This document shows, in pieces, positions 53,580 through 62,432 of a DNA stretch of 64,000 bases (position 1 is its first letter; each line of letters begins with the position of its first letter). A model generated the notes under the pieces. It did not search any database and had not been told where the DNA came from. It was given only the letters and a program-made list of their open reading frames with translations. The stretch is from Gynuella sp050296195. Its GTDB lineage: Bacteria > Pseudomonadota > Gammaproteobacteria > Pseudomonadales > Natronospirillaceae. The stretch is from assembly GCF_050296195.1 (NCBI RefSeq), contig NZ_JBNKRB010000061.1, one strand, 5' to 3'. A program made the translations under genes and the position numbers.

Positions 53580-55463
53580 TCAGCGCAATACGGGCATATC
53601 ACGAATAGAAACGGAATTAAGGCGTTCCTGATAAGATTGATTGTTCTGATAGTGCATGAGACGTACTTGTATGTGAGCCCATTGAGCCGGTGGAGCGTCT
53701 TTGGGAAGTAACTTGATCGCCTTCTGTTGATTCCGCACCGCATCTACAAACTGACCAGTACGTGCATAGGCGGCTGCCAGGGTATCGAAATATGCCCAGG
53801 TACGGTTTGGACCTTTCGACAGTATCCCGTTCATCAATTTAATTGCCAGGGTTCCGTTGCTCATTCCTGCGGTGGAAAGCACCGACAACTCCCAGGCAAA
53901 CTGGTTGATGTCATTATCGCTGGCAGACGCTTGCAAACGGTTCAGCACTTCCTGCGGATACTGTTGTTGCCATTTCAGACCGTAACCATGACGGAACAAC
54001 TCTTCAAGCCAGTATGCGTCTACCGCGCTTTTTTGGGGATCGGGTATCCACGCCAGCAATTCTGCGGCCATTTCATAATCAGGGTTCAGATTGCTGCCAT
54101 CGAGATATTCAAGCGCAAGCTGCCGGCTGGCGACGACATTTTCCAGATCGACTGCCTGTTGCAGATACTGGTGGCCTTTTTCGACGTTCCGTTCAACCTT
54201 GTCACCGTACAGATACAGGATTCCCAATACCCGCAGTGCATCAGCATGATGCTGGGCGGCGGCTTGTTCCAGCATAGTCATGCTTTTGGCATTGTCCTTT
54301 TCAGTGCTGTCAGGGCTGTAGAGGTCATACAGGGCTAGGGTAAACAAGGATTGAGCATCGCCATTTTCAGCAAGCTGCCTAAGCTCGAGAAGTTCCTGCG
54401 GTTGGAGAAATTGGGAGAGCCGCGAATTATCGATAGATGTGATTGTCTTCAGCTTTTCAGTGACCGTAGTCGGTTGCTCCGGCATTGATTTAAACGAGTG
54501 AAGAACAATCGGCGATACCACCATGACGAACAGCCAGAATACCAGGGAACTGTTTATACTCGGGTATTTTTTATCTGGCTTTACCGCCTCTTGTTGCATC
54601 AGCTTGTTGATGTTGTTAACCGGAAGATCGGCAATCTGATACTCGCGAAGACCTTGCTTATGGAGATATTGGTGGACTTTTTTCGCCAGTTTTCGGTGAT
54701 CGTCCTGAAGACAAAACTGTTTCAGTTGCTCAAACCGGCCCGGATTAAACAATAACTCTTCCAGTTGGCGGTACTGATTGAACGCTGCTGCAGACAGCTT
54801 CTTGCCAAAATGATCGGTCACCTGCCGGCGGATTACGTCATTGAGGTAAATTTTCGCGTACCGCTGGTAGCTCCAGTGATAGTCACTGTCTTCATGGAAA
54901 TGATTGACCAGAATGTCATGGGGATTGCTCAGGTCCATGCGCCAGTGAAAGGCTTTTTCTAGGAACCGGGTAAACTCAAAATCGTATTGTAATTGTTGAA
55001 CTAACCGCTCCAATAGCTGGCCTTCCAGTTCATAACGAACATCCAGCCCTTTAAAGTAGTCTTCTTTGAGTGTTTGACTGAGAAACTCAATGGCCTGCTG
55101 ACTGTTTACTTCCAGCCGTTTGATGACTTCCAAAACCACGTTCCCGATGTGAGCTGACTGCGTATCGATGACGGGTTGCCCGATAGATGTCTCCGCTGCA
55201 GGATCCGGTTTGTCCTGGTCCAGGGGGGATATTGGAAGTGGGGATGGTTGATCCGTATCATCCGGATGCGGAGTAGCCTCTTCATTGGTATTCGCGACGA
55301 TGAACTCGGCCATGTCCAGTGCCTGATCGTAAGCGTCCCGCAACTGCTGAAAGGCTTCCGGATTGTCTTCCGGATGGTTGTCTTTTAACAGCCGGGAATA
55401 GGCTCTTTTGATATCGCGTTTATTATCGGTGGGATCAATACCCAGTTTTTGCCAGCAGTTCAT
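53580..55463 (-). CDS. Membrane J-domain protein with Sel1/TPR repeats (DjlB/DjlC-like)
   Basis: 627 residues from the ATG at 55463, four bases after the Hsp70 stop. An N-terminal J-domain-like region starts 'MNCWQKLGIDPTDNKRDIKRAYSRLL'. The diagnostic HPD is HPE (residues 30-32). A helical middle part follows, then one membrane helix (~305-323, 'SLVFWLFVMVVSPIVL'), then Sel1/TPR-type repeats ('ALRVLGILYLYGD..VEKGHQYLQQAV', 'FDTLAAAYARTGQFVDAV'). The layout resembles the DjlB/DjlC J-proteins that serve HscC in E. coli, fitting the adjacent HscC-like gene. Confidence 0.8.
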   Translation of the reverse strand: MNCWQKLGIDPTDNKRDIKRAYSRLLKDNHPEDNPEAFQQLRDAYDQALDMAEFIVANTNEEATPHPDDTDQPSPLPISPLDQDKPDPAAETSIGQPVIDTQSAHIGNVVLEVIKRLEVNSQQAIEFLSQTLKEDYFKGLDVRYELEGQLLERLVQQLQYDFEFTRFLEKAFHWRMDLSNPHDILVNHFHEDSDYHWSYQRYAKIYLNDVIRRQVTDHFGKKLSAAAFNQYRQLEELLFNPGRFEQLKQFCLQDDHRKLAKKVHQYLHKQGLREYQIADLPVNNINKLMQQEAVKPDKKYPSINSSLVFWLFVMVVSPIVLHSFKSMPEQPTTVTEKLKTITSIDNSRLSQFLQPQELLELRQLAENGDAQSLFTLALYDLYSPDSTEKDNAKSMTMLEQAAAQHHADALRVLGILYLYGDKVERNVEKGHQYLQQAVDLENVVASRQLALEYLDGSNLNPDYEMAAELLAWIPDPQKSAVDAYWLEELFRHGYGLKWQQQYPQEVLNRLQASASDNDINQFAWELSVLSTAGMSNGTLAIKLMNGILSKGPNRTWAYFDTLAAAYARTGQFVDAVRNQQKAIKLLPKDAPPAQWAHIQVRLMHYQNNQSYQERLNSVSIRDMPVLR

Positions 55464-55467
55464 CGCA

Positions 55468-56544
55468 TTAAAACTTAAAGTCGCCCTCAAACTGGTCCAG
55501 AATTTCCGTCATCTGCTTGCGTGCGGCTGCAATGGTTTTGGGATCCTGGTCGTCCAGAACCGCATTGAAGTTTGCCAGCAGCGCACTAACCTGTTGTCTG
55601 GCATGGCCCAGAAGTTCTCGGTAAAGTCGTTCTGCACGGTTGATCAGAACAAGGTTCTCCTGTAATTCGCGTGGATGAATTTTTATCGCTTCCAGTGCCT
55701 TCAGCCGTTCGGCAATTTCTGCTTTGGTCAGTACGCCAGGGTTTCCTTCAATGACTCGCTGATGGCTCTCCTGGGTACTCAGAACCGTTACGATCACCTC
55801 AAGTATTCCATTAATGTCGTAGGTGAAACGAACGTCGACCTGCTCCTGACCGGCTTCAGCTTTGGGCACTTTGATGTTCATTTTGCCCAGGAAAATGTTA
55901 TCGCTGACCGACGGGCTTTCTCCCTGATAAATGTTAATTTCGATGACTTTCTGAAAATTGCTGATGGTGGAAAAACGGTCCACCCGGCTGACGGGAATAT
56001 AATTGTTTCGTTCAATGATGGGCGAAAAGTATCCCCCCTGCTGACTATCGCCGTAAGCGACTTCGATGCCCAGGGTATAGGGGCAAACATCTGTAAGTAC
56101 CAGATCGTCCAGCATGGCATCACGCAGTTTTAATCCCGCCTGTATACCGGCACCCATTGCCACCACTTCGTCGGGATCGACACCCGAGGCAGGAAAGCGC
56201 TGGAACAGCCGGGTCGCCAGTTTTTTGATACAGGGCATCCTGGTCGCACCACCCACCAGAACAATCTCGTCTATATCGGATACTCGTAACTTGGCGTCCC
56301 GCAGGGCTGTTTTGATTGGATGAACCAGCCGATCCAGCAGCGGTTCGACCACTGTTTCGAATGTCTCGCCGGTGACCTGCAAATGAGTTGACCGGTCCTG
56401 CCAGACAATGTTCAGCTCGCAGCTGCCCGATTGACAAATTTCACGCTTGGCTTTCTCTACCTGTATGTGAAGGTACTGCAAGAACTCAGCAGGCAATTTG
56501 TTCTGGTTGAGTTTGAGTTCATTCAGATCAATTTGCTGCAGCAC
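55468..56544 (-). CDS. HscC-like Hsp70, C-terminal part after an in-frame stop
   Basis: 358 codons in the same frame as the gene fragment just upstream (56545-57186), separated only by one TAA (56547-56545). A GTG codon follows the stop directly, so re-initiation is possible. It contains the second half of the nucleotide-binding domain ('EIVLVGGATRMPCIKKL') and a short substrate-binding domain ('DVCPYTLGIEV', 'IIERNNYIPVSR'). It lacks the long DnaK lid, as in HscC. On its own it cannot bind nucleotide. Confidence 0.75.
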   Translation of the reverse strand: MLQQIDLNELKLNQNKLPAEFLQYLHIQVEKAKREICQSGSCELNIVWQDRSTHLQVTGETFETVVEPLLDRLVHPIKTALRDAKLRVSDIDEIVLVGGATRMPCIKKLATRLFQRFPASGVDPDEVVAMGAGIQAGLKLRDAMLDDLVLTDVCPYTLGIEVAYGDSQQGGYFSPIIERNNYIPVSRVDRFSTISNFQKVIEINIYQGESPSVSDNIFLGKMNIKVPKAEAGQEQVDVRFTYDINGILEVIVTVLSTQESHQRVIEGNPGVLTKAEIAERLKALEAIKIHPRELQENLVLINRAERLYRELLGHARQQVSALLANFNAVLDDQDPKTIAAARKQMTEILDQFEGDFKF

Positions 56545-57186
56545 TTACTGGACCAAAGCTGATGTGAAATCAGTCCCGCCGAGCTGGTTATCACCAGCGC
56601 TGGCGTGCACTTCCATAACATCATCGAACATTTCCAGAATGGACACATCAAACGTGCCGCCACCGAGATCGAATATCAGATACTGGCTTTCGTTTTTCTG
56701 CTGGTGTAATCCATATGCCATCGCCGCAGCCGTCGGCTCGTTGAGCAGTCGTTCCACTCGAATGCCGGCCAGTTCTCCAGCGGTTTTAGTGGCTTTGCGT
56801 TGCGCATCGTTAAAGTAGGCCGGTACCGTGATGATCGCTTCGGTTACTTTGTGGCCAAGATAACTTTCTGCATCCTGCAGCAGTGAGCGAATGACAAGTG
56901 CGGAGAGTTCCTCGGCCCGAAAAGCACGCTTTCCGAGCTTTATCTCTTTATTGGTCCCCATTAAACGCTTGAAATTCACAGCAGTTCGGTCGGGGTGAAT
57001 CGTCAACCGTTCCTTTGCTGCCTGCCCGACGATGATTGTATTGTTGTCGTCCAGACTGACCGCAGAAGGCGTCAGGTGACTTCCCAAACTGTTGGCAACG
57101 ATGTGGGCTTTACCGTTTTGCCATACCGTGATGAGGCTATTGGTGGTGCCAAGGTCTATTCCACAGATTACGTTTTCCATTGTCAT
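56545..57186 (-). CDS. HscC-like Hsp70, N-terminal part ending at a premature stop
   Basis: 213 residues starting 'VICGIDLGTTNSLITVW' (phosphate 1), then 'VPAYFNDAQRKATKTAGELAG', 'LLNEPTAAAMAYG' and 'LIFDLGGGTFDVSIL' (phosphate 2). The frame stops at TAA after 'FTSALVQ' and continues in the same frame as the next entry; together they would give ~572 residues, the length of HscC. A CAA-to-TAA change would explain it. Likely a pseudogene, a sequencing or assembly error, or a two-piece protein. An ATG at 57180 is an alternative start. Confidence 0.75.
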   Translation of the reverse strand: MTMENVICGIDLGTTNSLITVWQNGKAHIVANSLGSHLTPSAVSLDDNNTIIVGQAAKERLTIHPDRTAVNFKRLMGTNKEIKLGKRAFRAEELSALVIRSLLQDAESYLGHKVTEAIITVPAYFNDAQRKATKTAGELAGIRVERLLNEPTAAAMAYGLHQQKNESQYLIFDLGGGTFDVSILEMFDDVMEVHASAGDNQLGGTDFTSALVQ

Positions 57187-57370
57187 ACGACTGTCCCATA
57201 CAAAAAGCTCAGAAGCCTGCTTAAGTGTTCTGTCCTGACGGCGAATGTGTTACGGCCGTTAAGTGCGAGTTGCTCTCGTTGATTGAGGAGGCAGATGATA
57301 AATCCAGAGGCTCGAATCCGCCATAATGGGCAAGCAAAAAGGGGAGGGGGAATATGTGATGCTAACGTGG

Positions 57371-57401
57371 ACGGACGGGAAGACAGAGCCCTCCCGTCTG
57401 T
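57371..57401. terminator. Hairpin in the mmsA-hsp70 gap
   Basis: acggacggga and tcccgtctgt are 10-bp arms with one G.T pair around 11 bases, eight bases after the mmsA stop in its direction. There is no T-run. The rest of the 222-bp gap should hold the Hsp70 promoter, which I cannot pin down. Confidence 0.5.
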
Positions 57402-57408
57402 GTTGCGG

Positions 57409-58899
57409 TTACGAAGGAAACGAAAACTGGGTCCCCTCACGCACACCGGCAGATGGCCAGCGCTGGGTGATGGTTTTCCGGCGGGTATAAAACCGTACGC
57501 CATCTGGGCCATAGGCGCTCAGGTCACCAAACAAGGAACGCTTCCAGCCGCCAAAGCTGTGATAGGAGACGGGTACTGGCAGGGGTACGTTAATGCCCAC
57601 CATCCCAACCAGAATATTGTCACTGAAATAGCGCGCGGCTTCTCCATCCCGGGTAAAAATACAGGTTCCATTGCCATATTCGTGGGTGTTGATCAGGTCC
57701 ATGGCTTCCTGCATGCTGTTGACTCGAACCACCAGCAGTACCGGGCCGAAGATTTCCTCTTTGTAGCAGACCATCTCCGCTGTTACGCGATCAATCAGGG
57801 TACCGCCCACAAAAAAGCCCTGCTCATAACCTGCAACCACGGGTTCACGACCATCGACCACGACGTCTGCGCCCTGCTGTTCGGCACTGTCGATATAACC
57901 GACCACTTTCTGTTGGTGGATTTTGGTAATGACCGGGCCAAAATCGTTGTCCTTGTCACTGAAAGCGCCGACTTTCAAGGCTGTCATCTGGGCTTTCATT
58001 TTGCTGACCAGGGCATCGGCAACGTCATCTCCCACGGCAACAGCAACAGATAACGCCATACAGCGCTCGCCGGAAGAACCGAACGCGGCACCGGTCAAGG
58101 CATTAACGGCATTATCCAGATCCGCATCCGGCATGATGATGGCGTGGTTTTTGGCACCACCCAGTGCCTGGCACCGTTTGCCATTGGCACTGGCACGGCC
58201 ATAAATGTATTCCGCAATGGGAGTCGAGCCAACAAAGCTGACAGCCTGGACACGTGGATCGTCCAGCAGGGTATCCACTGCCTCCTTGTCACCATTGACG
58301 ACGTTCAGCACACCTTCCGGCAGACCGGCATCCTGTAGCAATTGGGCAATAAACAGCGTTGCGCTTGGATCGCGCTCAGAGGGTTTGAGCACAAAGGTAT
58401 TGCCACAGGCAATGGCTATCGGGTACATCCACAGCGGCACCATAGCCGGGAAATTGAACGGCGTGATGCCTGCCACAACCCCCAATGGCTGGAATTCACT
58501 CCAGGAGTCGATAGCCGGGCCGACATTTTTACTGTGTTCGCCTTTCAGTAGCTCCGGTACCCCACAGGCGTATTCAACATTCTCAATGCCACGTTGCAGT
58601 TCACCCATGGCATCATGAATGATTTTGCCGTGTTCTTCGCCGATCAGACGGCAAATTTCATCTGCGTGTTGTTCCAGCAGGGCACGAAAACGGTACATTA
58701 CCCGCGCACGTTTGGCCGGCGGTGTGTTCCGCCAGGCCGGATAGGCTGCCTGAGCCGCGGCGATGGCCTGTTCGACGGTGGCCTTATTGGCGAGTAATAC
58801 CTGTTTTGAGGGGGTGCCAGTGGATGGATTGAAAACTTCCTGATGGCGATCACCGGCAGTCACGATTGAGCCGCCGATGAGATGACCGATGGTTTGCAT
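57409..58899 (-). CDS. mmsA: CoA-acylating methylmalonate/malonate-semialdehyde dehydrogenase
   Basis: About 496 residues from the ATG at 58899 (MQTIGHLIGG); the frame extends to 58971 into the upstream gene and that extension is unlikely. It has the aldehyde dehydrogenase fold with 'GVVAGITPFNFPAMVPLWMYP', the glycine motif 'VSFVGSTPIAEYIY' and the catalytic Cys in 'GSSGERCMALSVAV'. This MMSDH subgroup converts malonate or methylmalonate semialdehyde to acetyl- or propionyl-CoA. Its place behind the beta-alanine transaminase gene (68-base gap) points to malonate semialdehyde. Confidence 0.93.
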   Translation of the reverse strand: MQTIGHLIGGSIVTAGDRHQEVFNPSTGTPSKQVLLANKATVEQAIAAAQAAYPAWRNTPPAKRARVMYRFRALLEQHADEICRLIGEEHGKIIHDAMGELQRGIENVEYACGVPELLKGEHSKNVGPAIDSWSEFQPLGVVAGITPFNFPAMVPLWMYPIAIACGNTFVLKPSERDPSATLFIAQLLQDAGLPEGVLNVVNGDKEAVDTLLDDPRVQAVSFVGSTPIAEYIYGRASANGKRCQALGGAKNHAIIMPDADLDNAVNALTGAAFGSSGERCMALSVAVAVGDDVADALVSKMKAQMTALKVGAFSDKDNDFGPVITKIHQQKVVGYIDSAEQQGADVVVDGREPVVAGYEQGFFVGGTLIDRVTAEMVCYKEEIFGPVLLVVRVNSMQEAMDLINTHEYGNGTCIFTRDGEAARYFSDNILVGMVGINVPLPVPVSYHSFGGWKRSLFGDLSAYGPDGVRFYTRRKTITQRWPSAGVREGTQFSFPS

Positions 58900-58967
58900 A
58901 TTAAACCTCTTCAGCAAAACAAAAATAATCCGGTCGTGGTGACCGGATAAACAAGACAACGGGTTAA

Positions 58968-60299
58968 TCAACCCACTTCGTTGATGGCTTCGCCAACCGC
59001 ATTGATCAGGCGATCAATTTCTTCAGCTTCGACAATAAAAGGCAGTCCAAACTGCAGAGTGTCGCCGCCGTAGCGAACATAAAACCCTTTTTGCCAGCAT
59101 TTCATGGCGATTTCATAAGGCCGTAGCACGGGTTCGCCTGGGTAAGGTTCAATTTGCAGGGCCCCAGCCAGACCGTAATTGCGGATATCGGTGATATAGC
59201 GCTTGCCTTTAAGGCTGTGCAGCGCGTTTTCGAACACCGGACTCATTTCCCGGACCCGTTCGATCAGGCTGTCGTTTTTAAGTATATCGAGTGATGCCAG
59301 CGCTGCGGCACAGGCTACCGGATGACCGGAGTATGTGTAACCGTGCGGCATTTCGATCATGTAATCTGCGCCACCTTGATCCATAAAGGTCTGATAAATA
59401 TCGGATTTGACAATAACCGCTCCCATCGGTACCGCGCCATTGGTAAGCTGCTTGGCAACGTTCATGATATCCGGCACGACACCGAATTCCTCTGCACCGG
59501 TATAAGATCCCATCCGGCCAAACCCAGTGATGACTTCATCAAAAATCAGCAGGATGTCATGTTGATCACAAATTTCCCTGAGTCGTTGCAGATACCCTTT
59601 TGGTGGTGGAATAACACCGGCAGAGCCAGCCAGTGGCTCCACGATTACTGCGGCAATATTGGAAGCGTCGTGAAGCGCGATCAGTTCCAGCAGTTCTTCG
59701 GCTTTTTCGGCCCCGGTTTCCGGCATGCCACGGGTAAATGCATTTTCTCTTAATAATGTGTGTGGCAGATGGTCTGCCTCAACACCACTGCCGAAGATGG
59801 TACGGTTACCGCCGATGCCCCCGACGCTCATGCCCCCGAAATTGACCCCATGATATCCCTTGGCCCGGCCAATCAGTTTGGTTTTGGTGGGTTTGCCTTT
59901 CTTGCGCCAGTAGGCCCGGGCAATTTTGAGTGAGGTTTCGGCACTTTCAGACCCGGAACCGGTATAGAAAACATGATCCAGTCCAGGTGGCGTTAGTTCA
60001 GTAATACGGGCTGCCAGTTCAAAGGCCTTGGGATGGCCATATTGAAAAGCCGGTGAATAATCCAGCTGCTTGATCTGATTGGCGACAGCTTCAGATATTT
60101 CCGGGCGGCAATGACCCGCACCACAGGTCCACAGTCCTGACAGCGCATCAAACACACGACGACCGTCGGCATCGGTGAGATAACTGCCGGCAGCGCTGAC
60201 AATGATTCTGGGATCGGCTTTGAACTGCCGGTTTGAGGAGTAGGGCATCCAGTAGGCATCGAGCTGTTTTTGGGTCAGCCCGGCAAAAGAATTAGACAT
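58968..60299 (-). CDS. bauA: Omega-amino acid (beta-alanine):pyruvate transaminase
   Basis: 443 residues of the class III aminotransferase family. 'MPYSSNRQFKADPR', 'VFYTGSGSESAETSLKIARAYWR', the PLP aspartate in 'LIFDEVITGFGR' and the Schiff-base Lys in 'IMNVAKQLTNGAVPMG' match the omega-amino acid:pyruvate group. It would turn beta-alanine plus pyruvate into malonate semialdehyde plus alanine, the substrate of the next gene. The bauA/mmsA-like pair and a LysR regulator mirror the Pseudomonas bau locus. 343 bp of upstream DNA hold palindromes. Confidence 0.92.
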   Translation of the reverse strand: MSNSFAGLTQKQLDAYWMPYSSNRQFKADPRIIVSAAGSYLTDADGRRVFDALSGLWTCGAGHCRPEISEAVANQIKQLDYSPAFQYGHPKAFELAARITELTPPGLDHVFYTGSGSESAETSLKIARAYWRKKGKPTKTKLIGRAKGYHGVNFGGMSVGGIGGNRTIFGSGVEADHLPHTLLRENAFTRGMPETGAEKAEELLELIALHDASNIAAVIVEPLAGSAGVIPPPKGYLQRLREICDQHDILLIFDEVITGFGRMGSYTGAEEFGVVPDIMNVAKQLTNGAVPMGAVIVKSDIYQTFMDQGGADYMIEMPHGYTYSGHPVACAAALASLDILKNDSLIERVREMSPVFENALHSLKGKRYITDIRNYGLAGALQIEPYPGEPVLRPYEIAMKCWQKGFYVRYGGDTLQFGLPFIVEAEEIDRLINAVGEAINEVG

Positions 60300-60642
60300 G
60301 ATTTTACCCGCTATTAGATAAATATTTGGACACTGTTAACCTGGCATGCAAACAGATCTTCGTGATCCATTTGGATGTCACCCGACAACATCTCAAAGAT
60401 ATTAACGGGTTCACATGGACCTGAAGTCCATGGTGATACGTCCATGCTTCACCTGTAACCGGGTATATTCCAGTACCAGGTATGAGGACAACTGAATAAT
60501 GATCCGTGTGGCCAGAGCCGTTTTGCGTTGTTCTGGTGTCCTCGTCTACATTATTCAGAGCTCTGTTAGATTGAACGGGTCTTTAGGTGATTTAAATACA
60601 AACTTTATAAACTTCAGGTAAGTATTTGCTTATCTATGGGAT
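60300..60642. other. 343-bp regulatory gap between the LysR gene and bauA
   Basis: No gene. It holds the bauA promoter and several inverted repeats: atccatttggat (60365-60376), catggac-N5-gtccatg (60414-60432) and a spaced pair ctgaataatg/cattattcag (60492-60501, 60549-60558). The last may end the LysR transcript. Confidence 0.6.
60414..60432. promoter_or_regulatory. Palindromic operator candidate upstream of bauA
   Basis: catggac and gtccatg are perfect 7-bp arms around ctgaa, 115 bases upstream of the bauA ATG. The size and spacing suit a dimeric regulator. Assigning it to the neighbouring LysR protein is inference. Confidence 0.4.
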
Positions 60643-61542
60643 TTATAAAAACCGCTGTAGAGTTTCCACGATCAAGTTAGTCCGTTGCCCCTTACGGGTA
60701 GCTGTTGCCAGTCGTGATTCAAAAAACAGTTGTTCCGGCATCAGTGCCTTCATTTGGTTTTTATCGACCCAGTTGGCGGCATAGTGATCAGGTAAAAAAC
60801 CGATATAACTGCCAGTCAGGATCATAAAAGCGATACCTTCTCGGTCAGATGCCGTGGCGTTGCAATTAAGCAGTTGATGCAGATTGATTACATCGCTGTT
60901 CATGCGATCACTCGGAGCCACCGCATCAACAGACTTCAATTGCGCCACATCAAGGTCCTCCGCGAGCCCGAAAAAATAATGTTCATGGCTGCAATAGAGG
61001 CTCGAACGCTCCGTGTACAAGACATTGTATTCCAGTCCCGATAACGGCAGGTCCAGCGGTATCACGCCAATGTGCAGCCGACCATCGAACAACCGTCGTT
61101 CGATTTCTCCCGGCGTACTCATGCTGATGTTGATACGTACTTCATCGCTCTGCTCCCGCAGTTTTTTGAGTGCGTTCGTGATATGCATATGTGGCAGTGT
61201 TACCAGATTATTGACGATGCCAATATTGAGTTCGCCTCTTAGCTGCCGATTGATCTGATTGACGTCACTGCGGAAGTTTTCCACCGCTGTCAATAACACC
61301 TCACAGGCTCTGAGCACCTCGCGACCTTCATCTGTCAGGGCAAAGCCGGCGCGACCCCGCTGACACAGGCGCATTCCCAGGCGTTTCTCAAGATCCGCCA
61401 TTTGCAGACTGACTGCCGAACGGGTAATTCCCAGAACACTTTCCGCCGCAGAGAAACTGCCGCACTCCACAACGGTCTTAAATAAACGCAGTAAACGCAG
61501 ATCATAGTCACTGACCTGACTGAGTGGATTTTTCGGTTTCAT
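60643..61542 (-). CDS. LysR-family transcriptional regulator
   Basis: 299 residues. The N-terminal winged helix is 'LRLLRLFKTVVECGSFSAAESVLGITRSAVSLQMADLEKRLGMRLCQRGR', followed by a LysR effector domain ('NIGIVNNLVTLPHMHI', 'LHIGVIPLDLPL'). It lies upstream of bauA on the same strand, 343 bp away, and is the likely regulator of the beta-alanine pair (a BauR analogue), although BauR genes are usually placed divergently. The effector is unknown. Confidence 0.9.
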   Translation of the reverse strand: MKPKNPLSQVSDYDLRLLRLFKTVVECGSFSAAESVLGITRSAVSLQMADLEKRLGMRLCQRGRAGFALTDEGREVLRACEVLLTAVENFRSDVNQINRQLRGELNIGIVNNLVTLPHMHITNALKKLREQSDEVRINISMSTPGEIERRLFDGRLHIGVIPLDLPLSGLEYNVLYTERSSLYCSHEHYFFGLAEDLDVAQLKSVDAVAPSDRMNSDVINLHQLLNCNATASDREGIAFMILTGSYIGFLPDHYAANWVDKNQMKALMPEQLFFESRLATATRKGQRTNLIVETLQRFL

Positions 61543-62432
61543 GGGTGAGTATCTGGAAAACCAACATCATTTAGTTATGTAGAAGCTTATCTGATTCTGG
61601 TGGAGATGGAAGGGGAAATCCTTGGTTGGACTCGCTGGTGTCTGGTCAAGGTCTGTGGGCAAATCACTGATGGTTGCGACGGGTATCTTGTTGGTGTGAT
61701 AAGTGATGAAAAAATGGTTAACCAGATAGGTTAAGTTTTGTTCGAAAACTATTCCCATTTTCGGTTGTTTTGGCATGCAATAGAGTTGACCTTTTTCAGT
61801 GATACCGGTTTAAAAGATTTCTGTGACAATCTCTGATTCGTACAATACTGACACTGTCACACACATCGATGAAGTTGTCGTCTGCATCTGATATATCATT
61901 GGAATAGGACTGTGAATGGGTTGGAAACAACACATCTGATATTTAATTTTAAACCTTATATCATGTGGTTATATCGAGGTTGTGGGCAAATATGCGCCAG
62001 CATCAGACCTGATTTGAGATGTTTCGTTTAGTGGCAGATGGAGTCAAAAAAGTACACTGGTATTTTCTGAACACGACTCTGCAGGCACTATAAAAACATT
62101 ACATAGACAAACATAAAGCTAAGACTACTGGCGTGAGATGATATAAATAAAAAATAAAAACAAAAAAATGTTGAGCAGATATGTTCATTGTGTAAAGTAT
62201 TTAAGAAATTATGCGGATATTTAATAGCACAGATGTTGGGCTGGTAATGAAATGTGCCAGAGCAATCGTATGATGCACGGATGCATCATCATGGGAACTA
62301 AACCCATGCTAGTTTTTTAAATCCAGGGATTTTACGAGTTCTGACAGGCTAAATAATTTAAAAAAGTAAATGAAAGCTGCCAATTATGAGGGAGTGATTC
62401 ATTAAATCATTTAAATGCCAAGGATTGTTGCT
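61543..62432. other. 890-bp AT-rich gap without a supported gene
   Basis: A minus-strand frame of 69 codons (61567-61776) has no ribosome site or domain and is probably chance. The upstream regions of the LysR gene and the acyltransferase gene lie here. A palindrome is listed separately. No RNA gene or mobile-element end recognised. Confidence 0.6.
62270..62289. promoter_or_regulatory. Palindrome upstream of the acyltransferase gene
   Basis: atgatgca and tgcatcat are perfect 8-bp arms around cgga, about 143 bases before the ATG at 62433. It is a possible operator or small hairpin. Confidence 0.35.

Noticed and set aside
53727..54338. Plus-strand frame of 203 codons opposite the J-domain gene
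   Set aside because: Antisense shadow; the minus-strand J-protein has recognisable domains throughout.
57283..58053. Long plus-strand frame of 256 codons opposite mmsA
   Set aside because: Shadow of the strongly supported mmsA coding strand.
61567..61776. 69-codon minus-strand frame upstream of the LysR gene
   Set aside because: No ribosome site, no domain; composition typical of chance frames.
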